Below are positions 1 to 5,089 of a stretch of 12,048 nucleotides of DNA, piece after piece (positions within the stretch are counted from its first letter, which is position 1; every line of letters starts with the position of its first letter). The notes beneath the pieces are model-generated. The model did no database searches, had not been told where the DNA came from, and saw nothing but the letters and a program-made list of their open reading frames with translations. Source of the DNA: a bacterium HR32 (GTDB lineage Bacteria > Sysuimicrobiota > Sysuimicrobiia > Sysuimicrobiales > Sysuimicrobiaceae); contig BEII01000017.1 in NCBI GenBank assembly GCA_002898935.1, positions 1 through 12,048 of the forward strand, written 5' to 3'. The translations under genes were made by a program, and so were the position numbers.

Positions 1-856
1 GCAGGATGGCAAAGGACGCCAGGGCCAGAAGGAGGGCGATGGCACCCACCACCCCCGGAAAGATCGCGCCCGGGTTGTTGAGTTCGAACAGGATCCCGTA
101 CACCGCCACGGTCATGAGGATCAGCCCCACGTTGGGCTCCGCCAGCAGGTCCAGGAAGCGCTCCCGCAGGTCCATCCCGAGGTCCACGACCCGGGCGCCC
201 CGGGTGCGCAGCACGCGGGGCGTACCCAAGACCTCCACGGTCCGGCCGTCCACCCGGGCCAGCAGCGCGTGTACGTCCGCGGCCAGGAGGTCCACGACGT
301 TCATGCGCACGGCTTCCTCGCTCGGCAGGGCCGCGGCCTGACGGACCGCGCGCTCAGCCCACTCCGCGTTGCGGCCCCTCCGCCGCGCGAGGGTGCGGAT
401 CTTGGCCACCGCGTCCTCGGTGGCCTTGCGCAGCATGGTCCGCTGGCTCTCGGTCTCCTGCTCGCCGCCCACCGCCACCGGGGTGGCCGCCCCCAGGTTG
501 GTGGTGGGCGCCATGGCGGCCACGTGGGCCGCGTACACCACGAACACCCCGGCGGAAGCAGCCCGCGCGCCGGGCGGCGCCACGTACACGATCACGGGCA
601 GCGGCGCGCCCAAGATGGCCTTGGTGATGTCGTCCGTGGACTTCAACAGGCCGCCGGGCGTGTCCAGTTCCACCACCAGGGCCCGCGCGCCCTGCGCGTG
701 CGCCTGGTGGATCCCCCGGGCGATGTACATGGCGGACGCAGGCGAGATCACGCCTTCCACCCGGACCCGGTAGACCACCGCCCCGGAGGGCGCCGACTCC
801 GCGACCCCCAGACCGACCGCCAGCAGGAACAAGAAGAAGAGCGCTCTGCGGTGCAC
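1..856 (-). CDS. nfeD: NfeD1b-type membrane-bound ClpP-class serine protease (C-terminus cut by window edge)
   Basis: Partial: 285 codons are visible and the frame stays open to the left edge. The N-terminus (RRALFFLFLLAVGLGVAESA) is a short basic stretch plus a hydrophobic segment, so a signal peptide or membrane anchor. The body follows the ClpP/crotonase-like protease fold of the NfeD1b/STOPP family: ALVVELDTPGGLL (about residues 58-70), then the nucleophile context ARAASAGVF with Ser100, then APTTNLGAATPV (115-126). Lys143 in MLRKATEDAVAK is the candidate general base, by analogy with the Ser-Lys dyad of archaeal 1510-N. Near the cut end, VGLILMTVAVYGILFELNNP and GAIALLLALASFAIL are membrane helices. 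Members cleave hydrophobic segments of stomatin-like partners. No partner is visible here, although one often lies next to nfeD and could be off the left edge. The GTG start at 856 is chosen because GGAGG lies 5 nt upstream; GTG at 859 is the alternative. The gene starts 14 bp after the ligase stop, so the two are probably cotranscribed. Confidence 0.9.
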   Translation of the reverse strand, partial: MHRRALFFLFLLAVGLGVAESAPSGAVVYRVRVEGVISPASAMYIARGIHQAHAQGARALVVELDTPGGLLKSTDDITKAILGAPLPVIVYVAPPGARAASAGVFVVYAAHVAAMAPTTNLGAATPVAVGGEQETESQRTMLRKATEDAVAKIRTLARRRGRNAEWAERAVRQAAALPSEEAVRMNVVDLLAADVHALLARVDGRTVEVLGTPRVLRTRGARVVDLGMDLRERFLDLLAEPNVGLILMTVAVYGILFELNNPGAIFPGVVGAIALLLALASFAIL

Positions 857-870
857 CACGACCTCCACCC

Positions 871-2556
871 TTACGGTACCCCACCGGTGGGGGGCCGGAA
901 AGACGGGTCCGGAGGCTCGCGGGCCTGCTGGAGGTACAGCGATTCCACCTCCTCCAGGGTGCTGATCTCCTCCGGGCCCTTGTCGGTCCGGACCCGGAGG
1001 ATCCGGGGGAACCGCAGGGCGTAGCCGGAGTCGTGGCGGTCGCTGCGGGTCACCGCGTCAAACGCCACCTCGAGCACAACCCGGGGCTCCACCCAACGGA
1101 ACCGGCCCAGGTCGCGCACCGTGTGCTCCTGGAACCACGCGGTGAGCTGTTGGATCTCGGCGTCCGTGAGCCCCGAGTACGCCCTTCCCACAACCCGCAA
1201 CCGGTCGCCGTCGCGCACCGCGAAGGTGTAGTCGCTGAGCACCCGCGCCCGTTTCCCGTGCCCGAACTCCACACCCACCACCACCACGTCCAAGGTGGCG
1301 AGCGGCTCCTTCCACTTGAGCCACAGGCGGCCCCTCCGCCCAGGCTGGTACGGCGCGTCCAGGCGCTTGACCACGAGCCCCTCGTTGCCGCGGGCCCGGG
1401 CCTCCTGGAAGGCCTGCCGCAGCGCTGCCACGTCGCGCACGCGACGTCCCGTTGCCAGGTACACGGGCGGCGTCCACCGAAGTGCCTCCCCCGCGCGCCG
1501 TCTTTCCTCCAGGGGAAAGTCCACCAGGTCCCGGTCGCCGACCCGCAGAAGGTCGAACACGAACAAAGCCACGGGCACTTGCCCTGCCATCGCCTCGGGG
1601 TCCGTCCGGCGCAGACGCTGCTGCAGGCGGTGGAACGGAGCCGGACGGGCACCGGCCCACGCCACCACCTCCGCGTCGGCCATGTACGCTTCTCCCACGC
1701 CGAGCAGGGGGCGGTGCAGCTCCGGGAAGGCCGGGGTCACGTCGTCCAGCGTCCGGGAGTACAGGGCGAGCCGTCCGCCGGCGCAGTGAACCTGCACGCG
1801 CACCCCGTCGTACTTGTCCTCCGCGAACACCTCGGCTGCATCCTCAAAGGCCTCCTCGGGGGTACTGAGCGTGCCGGCCAGCATGAACCGGAACGGCCGG
1901 AAGTACTGGAGCGACGCCTCTTGCAGGGCCCCGCGCCGCGCGAGCGCGGCCACCGCCCCGAGGTCGGACTGCAGCAGGTCCGCCCGGCGCACCGCCTCTG
2001 CCGGCGCCCCGAACGCCGTCGCCACCGCCTCCTGCAGCAGCCCCTCCTTCAGGCCCACCCGCAGGTCTCCGGTGAGCACCCGGACCAGGTACTTGGCCTC
2101 AAGCGGCCGCGCTTGCTCCAGCAGAGCCCGCAGGGCCCGTCGGCGGGCTGCGGCCGCGCCCTTGCCAGCGGCGGCGGCGGCACGCTCGAGCAGCGCGTGG
2201 GCGGCCAGGATGGACAGGCGCTCGGGGAAGAGGGGCTCCGTGCGGCGGCGGGCTACCAGCTCCGCTGCCACGTCGCCCAGATCCCCCCACCGCAGGTACA
2301 GGTCCGCCACCTCGCGGTCGGAGGCGCCGCTGAGATCTTGCAACACCTCCACGACCGCCGCCCAGCCGATCTGCAGCTTGTGCGGGTGACCCGGTGGCAG
2401 CACGCGGCCCGTGAGGTACACGCACGCGACCGGGAGCACCGGTTCTGGGAGCTGTCTCAGGTACGCGCTAAGCCGCGCGACCTTCTCCCGCTTCGACGAC
2501 GTGGCAGCCACCGACTCCAGCGTGGCCGCGAGATCCTCCCAGAGCGCGTCCGACAC
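871..2556 (-). CDS. lig: ATP-dependent DNA ligase, archaeal-type (LigB-like)
   Basis: 561 aa from the chosen GTG, the usual size of archaeal-type replicative ATP ligases. It would seal nicks through an enzyme-AMP intermediate. The N-terminal DNA-binding domain (about 1-215) includes the typical GDLGDVA (91-97) and LTGDLRVGLKEGLL (161-174) blocks. The nucleotidyltransferase core has motif I EDKYDGVRVQVH with adenylated Lys248, motif III LALYSRTLDDVTPAF (263-277), motif IIIa ADAEVVAW (293-300), motif IV NEGLVVKRLDAPY (391-403) and motif V LWLKWKEP (411-418). The C-terminal OB domain carries motif VI-like LRFPRILRVRTDKG (514-527). All key residues are present, so it looks active. An extended start at 2700 adds 48 residues of low-complexity sequence and is disfavoured; at 2556 GAGGG precedes GTG and similarity begins at once. 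In most bacteria the replicative ligase is NAD-dependent LigA, so this is an accessory or transferred enzyme; which one cannot be told here. Just upstream of nfeD. Confidence 0.93.
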   Translation of the reverse strand: MSDALWEDLAATLESVAATSSKREKVARLSAYLRQLPEPVLPVACVYLTGRVLPPGHPHKLQIGWAAVVEVLQDLSGASDREVADLYLRWGDLGDVAAELVARRRTEPLFPERLSILAAHALLERAAAAAGKGAAAARRRALRALLEQARPLEAKYLVRVLTGDLRVGLKEGLLQEAVATAFGAPAEAVRRADLLQSDLGAVAALARRGALQEASLQYFRPFRFMLAGTLSTPEEAFEDAAEVFAEDKYDGVRVQVHCAGGRLALYSRTLDDVTPAFPELHRPLLGVGEAYMADAEVVAWAGARPAPFHRLQQRLRRTDPEAMAGQVPVALFVFDLLRVGDRDLVDFPLEERRRAGEALRWTPPVYLATGRRVRDVAALRQAFQEARARGNEGLVVKRLDAPYQPGRRGRLWLKWKEPLATLDVVVVGVEFGHGKRARVLSDYTFAVRDGDRLRVVGRAYSGLTDAEIQQLTAWFQEHTVRDLGRFRWVEPRVVLEVAFDAVTRSDRHDSGYALRFPRILRVRTDKGPEEISTLEEVESLYLQQAREPPDPSFRPPTGGVP

Positions 2557-2565
2557 GGCGCCCTC

Positions 2566-2594
2566 AGCGTACGCGCAGCCGCGCGCCCACGCAA
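2566..2594 (-). promoter_or_regulatory. Possible promoter for the ligase-nfeD unit
   Basis: On the minus strand TTGCGT (2594-2589) and TACGCT (2571-2566) are separated by 17 bp, a reasonable sigma70-type match in very GC-rich DNA. The -10 element ends only 9 nt before the ligase GTG, so a transcript from here would be leaderless or nearly so and would not include the GAGGG ribosome site. Either the ligase is translated leaderless from this promoter, or a promoter further upstream is used. Weak evidence by itself. Confidence 0.3.
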
Positions 2595-2718
2595 CGGCGG
2601 ATCGGTGGGGGCGCGCTGCTGGTCGGCCGGGTCCAGGAGCAACGGATCGCTGTGCAAGAGACGCTCTTCGGTTCCCGTCTAGATTGGCTCCCGCCCCCAC
2701 GGAGAGCCGTTTGGGGCC

Positions 2719-2747
2719 TTGACAACATCTCCTGGAGTAGCTATGCT
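2719..2747 (+). promoter_or_regulatory. Strong sigma70/sigmaA-type promoter driving the riboswitch
   Basis: TTGACA (2719-2724), a 17-bp spacer, then TATGCT (2742-2747): a perfect -35 box and a five-of-six -10 box at the optimal distance, in a region that is otherwise very GC-rich. The predicted start is around A2755, about 16 nt before the riboswitch aptamer. It points away from the divergently oriented ligase gene. No protein gene lies downstream on this strand. Confidence 0.85.
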
Positions 2748-2770
2748 AAGCGGCACACAACTGAAGACGC

Positions 2771-2862
2771 GCACCGTTCGAAAGGGCAAACCCGCGGTAA
2801 CGCGGGGACGCAAAGCCGACGGGACCTGCAGCAGCAGGTCGGCCGGGTTGCCGAAAACGGGC
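2771..2862 (+). promoter_or_regulatory. Cyclic-di-GMP-I riboswitch aptamer (GEMM-I)
   Basis: The hallmark core is present in order: AAAGGGCAAACC (2781-2792), a P2 hairpin with a GUAA tetraloop (stem 2791-2796 with 2801-2806), GGGACGCAAAGCC (2805-2817), a P3 hairpin (GACCTGC 2823-2829, loop AGCA, GCAGGTC 2834-2840), and CCGGGTTGCCGA (2843-2854). P1 can form from CCGTTCG (2774-2780) and CGAAAACGG (2852-2860) with two bulged A residues. Ligand contacts known from the Vibrio Vc2 structure map to G2786 (G20), A2813 (A47) and C2851 (C92). A G at the position-20 equivalent predicts c-di-GMP, not the A20 variants that bind 3',3'-cGAMP. The layout resembles Geobacter-type members (CACGGG-like 5' side of P3). 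A terminator follows at 2878-2908. GCAGGTC of P3 (2834-2840) can pair with GGCCTGC of the terminator (2878-2884), a plausible antiterminator; if so, ligand binding turns the switch off. No gene follows on this strand. Confidence 0.92.
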
Positions 2863-2877
2863 GATTTCGTTTTTCGG
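2851..2877 (+). other. Alternative hairpin overlapping riboswitch P1
   Basis: CCGAAAA (2851-2857) and TTTTCGG (2871-2877) form a perfect 7-bp stem. The 5' arm contains the C92-equivalent C2851 and most of the 3' strand of P1, so this hairpin cannot coexist with the closed, ligand-bound aptamer. It ends exactly where the terminator stem begins (2878), allowing coaxial stacking. It is probably part of the expression platform; its effect on gene output is inferred. Confidence 0.5.
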
Positions 2878-2908
2878 GGCCTGCGTCCACGGTGCGCGCA
2901 GGCCTTTT
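2878..2908 (+). terminator. Intrinsic terminator of the riboswitch
   Basis: GGCCTGCG (2878-2885) pairs perfectly with CGCAGGCC (2897-2904) around an 11-nt loop, directly followed by TTTT (2905-2908) in an area otherwise almost without T runs. It lies 16 nt after the aptamer, as expected for a transcriptional riboswitch. When used it would release an RNA of about 150 nt. Confidence 0.82.
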
Positions 2909-3090
2909 GCGTTGGACGCGTGCGCCGGGCCGGAAGCGCGCGCGTGCGGACCCTACCCCCCGAGGTCCGCGCGGCGCGCTTCTGCCCGGCGTGGCCTTCT
3001 CCCACCGCCCAGCTCGACCACCCAGCGATCGCCTAGGGATCTTCGGGGACCGCGCTCTCCTCCGCTTGAGCGCTCCTCCCGGACAAGCTC
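2909..3090. other. Non-coding stretch between the riboswitch terminator and the opposing gene
   Basis: No credible gene is seen on either strand. The best plus-strand candidate is a 30-codon frame from GTG 2944 to TAG 3036 with a weak GGAAG upstream; it has no recognisable features. The minus strand shows no start with a good ribosome site and no rest of the truncated dehydrogenase. A strong inverted repeat lies at 2943-2973. This is where transcripts from the right block and any riboswitch read-through converge. Confidence 0.6.
2943..2973. repeat. 10-bp inverted repeat in the convergent zone
   Basis: GCGGACC (2946-2952) and GGTCCGC (2964-2970) pair perfectly around an 11-nt loop. The stem extends to 2943/2973 if one G-T pair is allowed. 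There is no T run on either side, so it is not a classic intrinsic terminator. It may nevertheless end or stabilise the transcript of the dehydrogenase-like gene on the minus strand. Confidence 0.4.
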
Positions 3091-3912
3091 CTAGGGCGCG
3101 GCGAGGCCCACCGACGCCGGAGTCTGGCCGCTACAGGACCGGTCGGGTTCCGGTGCGGCCGCCGGGAAGCCCCAGGCCGGGCCCTGCAGGTGGCGGGTCC
3201 GGGCCAGGTCCGCCAGGCCTCCCAGGGAAGCCCGGAGCACCACGTCGAAGTCCACGTCCTCGCCGCAGTGCCTGCGCACCCGCTCGACCAGGTCCGCCAC
3301 CGCGGACGGCAGGGCGACACCCGTCCACCCGCAGCTCTCCGCGGTCCGCAGGTCGGTGCGCAGGACCAAGGCAGAGCTACCCCGGTACAGGTCCGCCACC
3401 CGGTCCACCGCCCAGCGAGGCTCGCCCCCCAGCACCACGGCTCGAGGCCGCAGGAAGTCTGGAACCGCGAACCCCCGCCGCAGCACGAGAGGGTTCGACA
3501 CCACGCCGAAGGAGAACTCTGGCCCGCGGAGCTCCAAGATCTGCCGGCGCAGCCGATCCGCGGTCGCAAGCGGCACGGGAGCCTGCAGGGCCACCACCAA
3601 CCCCGGCTCCGCAAAGGCCAGGACGTCGGCCAACTCAGGGACCTCGTCGGGGTGCGCGCCCACGCACACCAAGTTGGCTTTCAGCGACGCGGGGTCGCTG
3701 GTTACTTCGAGCCACCCACAGCCCATCGCCTCCCGGAACCGTGCCTCCAAGCCGGGCTCAAAGAAGGGAAGCCTGCCCTCCCGCAGGGCGAGGTAGCGCG
3801 CCCGGTCCACCTCCAGCGCCAGGACCCGACGCTGTGGGCCCGCAAGACAGCTGGCCACGACGAGACCCACGCCCCGTAACCCGACCACGGCGACCGCTTC
3901 CGCAACCCGCAC
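3091..3912 (-). CDS. Truncated, degenerate UDP-glucose/GDP-mannose dehydrogenase-like protein
   Basis: 273 aa against about 430 for the family. The N-terminal NAD-binding domain is recognisable: VAVVGLRGVGLVVASCLAG (7-25; family GLGYVGL, first glycine pattern altered), EGRLPFFEPGLE (45-56), VVSNPLVLRRGFAVPDFLRP (137-156) and TDLRTAE (186-192). Several functional motifs are lost. The STVPVGT block reads APVPLATA (111-118). The conserved Lys and Asn after TAE are replaced by SCGWTGVALPS. At the place of the catalytic-Cys motif (GFGGSCxPKD) the protein reads GPAWGFPAAAP and then stops, so the nucleotide-sugar-binding C-terminal domain is absent. It is unlikely to oxidise a nucleotide sugar. It may be a decaying gene or a repurposed binding protein. 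The frame is intact and the GTG start has an excellent site (GAGGAGGT, 5-6 nt spacing), which argues against a simple pseudogene. It is the last gene of the right block, 46 bp after nagA, and faces the c-di-GMP riboswitch. Confidence 0.75.
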   Translation of the reverse strand: MRVAEAVAVVGLRGVGLVVASCLAGPQRRVLALEVDRARYLALREGRLPFFEPGLEARFREAMGCGWLEVTSDPASLKANLVCVGAHPDEVPELADVLAFAEPGLVVALQAPVPLATADRLRRQILELRGPEFSFGVVSNPLVLRRGFAVPDFLRPRAVVLGGEPRWAVDRVADLYRGSSALVLRTDLRTAESCGWTGVALPSAVADLVERVRRHCGEDVDFDVVLRASLGGLADLARTRHLQGPAWGFPAAAPEPDRSCSGQTPASVGLAAP

Positions 3913-3933
3913 GCCGCACCTCCTCGGTGGCTT

Positions 3934-3951
3934 ACGGGAAGCAACTTCCGT
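3934..3951. repeat. Short hairpin between nagA and the dehydrogenase-like gene
   Basis: On the plus strand ACGGGAAG and CTTCCGT pair over 7 bp with one bulged G and a CAA loop. It sits in the 46-bp gap just before the ribosome site of the dehydrogenase-like gene. It could tune read-through or mRNA stability. There is no U run; low confidence. Confidence 0.25.
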
Positions 3952-3958
3952 GCCGCAG

Positions 3959-5089
3959 TCAGGGTCCAGGCCACACGCGCCGTCCTCCCGCGAGCACCAA
4001 GGCGGGCGTGTGCCCTACCAGGACGCATAGGTCCGCCCGGCTGCCGGGCCTCAGGACCCCTCGGTCCAATAGCCCTGCAGCCCGCGCAGGCGTCGCGGTG
4101 GCCATCCGCACCGCGTCCAGGAGAGGCACGCCCCAGCGCACCGCGTTGGCCACCGCCTGGTCCATTCGCAGGACACTGCCCGCCAGCGTCCCGTCTGCGA
4201 GCCGCGGCGCGCCGTCCCGGCCGACTTCCACCTCCTGGCTCCCGAGCGTGAACCGACCGCTCCCGCAGCCCGCCGCGGAGATGGCGTCCGTGACCAGCGC
4301 GAGGCGGCCTGCGCCCAGCACCCGGTACGCGAGCCGGAAGAACGCGGGGTGGACGTGCACCCCGTCCGCCACGATGCCGCAGACCCACGCGCCCTCCTGC
4401 AAGGCCGCGCCGGCCAGGCCCGGCTCGCGGTGGTGCATAGGCCGCATGGCGTTGAACAGGTGGGTGACCATGCGAACCCCCGCTTGGAACGCGTCTTGGG
4501 CTTGTTCGAACGTAGCGTCCGAGTGTCCCGCGGAGACCACCACGCCCCGTTCGAGGAGCCAGCGCACCAGGTCGTGCGCGCCCGGCAGTTCAGGCGCCAG
4601 GGTGACCAGTCGCAGGAAGCCGCTCATCCCCCGATACAGGTCACGGACCTCGGGGTCCACAGCCGCCCGGACCCACCTCGGGTCGTGGGCTCCTCGACGG
4701 GCGGGGTTCAGCACCGGTCCCTCGACGTGCAGTCCTGCCACCTCAGCTCCGGCCTCCGGCGCCGCCCGCTGCAGCACCCGGCAGGCGGCCTCGGCCTGCT
4801 CTGGCGGCGAGGTGACGAGGGTGGCCAGGAAGGCGGTGGTCCCCGTGGACGCCAGGTAACGCTGGGCCCGCGGCAGCGAGCTGGCGTCGCAGTGCAGGAA
4901 GTCCACCCCCCGTGCCCCGTTCACCTGCAGGTCCACGAAGCCGGGTATGAGGACGCCGTCGGGGTAGTGCTGGTCGGGCCGGGGCGGAATCCCTCGCCCC
5001 ACCTCGGCCACGCGGCCTTCCTCCACCACCACGTACCCTGGCGTGAACTCCTCGAAGGGTGTGAGGACCCTTCCGGCGGCGACGATCAC
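3959..5089 (-). CDS. nagA: N-acetylglucosamine-6-phosphate deacetylase
   Basis: 376 aa, normal for NagA, an amidohydrolase-superfamily enzyme that turns GlcNAc-6-phosphate into glucosamine-6-phosphate plus acetate in the cytoplasm. The strands before the barrel give GVLIPGFVDLQVNGARGVDF (45-64), the standard NagA entry motif. Metal and catalytic residues are all in place: Glu123 in GLHVEGPVL, His189 in SAGHSDATF, His210 in VTHLFNAM followed by MHHREPGLAGAAL, His245/His247 in VADGVHVHPAF, and catalytic Asp268 in LVTDAISAAG. The C-terminal closing sheet (RPGSRADLCVL) is present. The start GTG overlaps the nagZ stop as GTGA, so translation is probably coupled to nagZ; no strong ribosome site is seen. 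GlcNAc released by NagZ would need a kinase (NagK-like) to become the NagA substrate, and none is in this window, nor is nagB. Confidence 0.96.
   Translation of the reverse strand: MIVAAGRVLTPFEEFTPGYVVVEEGRVAEVGRGIPPRPDQHYPDGVLIPGFVDLQVNGARGVDFLHCDASSLPRAQRYLASTGTTAFLATLVTSPPEQAEAACRVLQRAAPEAGAEVAGLHVEGPVLNPARRGAHDPRWVRAAVDPEVRDLYRGMSGFLRLVTLAPELPGAHDLVRWLLERGVVVSAGHSDATFEQAQDAFQAGVRMVTHLFNAMRPMHHREPGLAGAALQEGAWVCGIVADGVHVHPAFFRLAYRVLGAGRLALVTDAISAAGCGSGRFTLGSQEVEVGRDGAPRLADGTLAGSVLRMDQAVANAVRWGVPLLDAVRMATATPARAAGLLDRGVLRPGSRADLCVLVGHTPALVLAGGRRVWPGP

Noticed and set aside
2557..2700. 48-residue N-terminal extension of the ligase
   Set aside because: Low-complexity sequence unlike ligase N-termini; the GTG at 2556 gives the normal length and has a GAGGG site.
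2771..2862. 3',3'-cGAMP-specific variant of the GEMM-I riboswitch
   Set aside because: The position equivalent to 20 is G (2786), which favours c-di-GMP; cGAMP-selective variants carry A there. Binding data would still be needed.
2944..3036. 30-codon plus-strand frame (GTG to TAG) just after the riboswitch terminator, with weak GGAAG upstream
   Set aside because: Poor ribosome site, no recognisable features, and its start codon lies inside the 2943-2973 hairpin. Worth checking only if relatives conserve it.
2652..4859. 735-codon open frame on the plus strand running from before the riboswitch into nagA
   Set aside because: Low-complexity Pro/Arg/Ala/Ser composition, no domain, lies antisense to nagA and the dehydrogenase-like gene, and begins upstream of the riboswitch promoter. 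Typical of antisense frames in GC-rich DNA.
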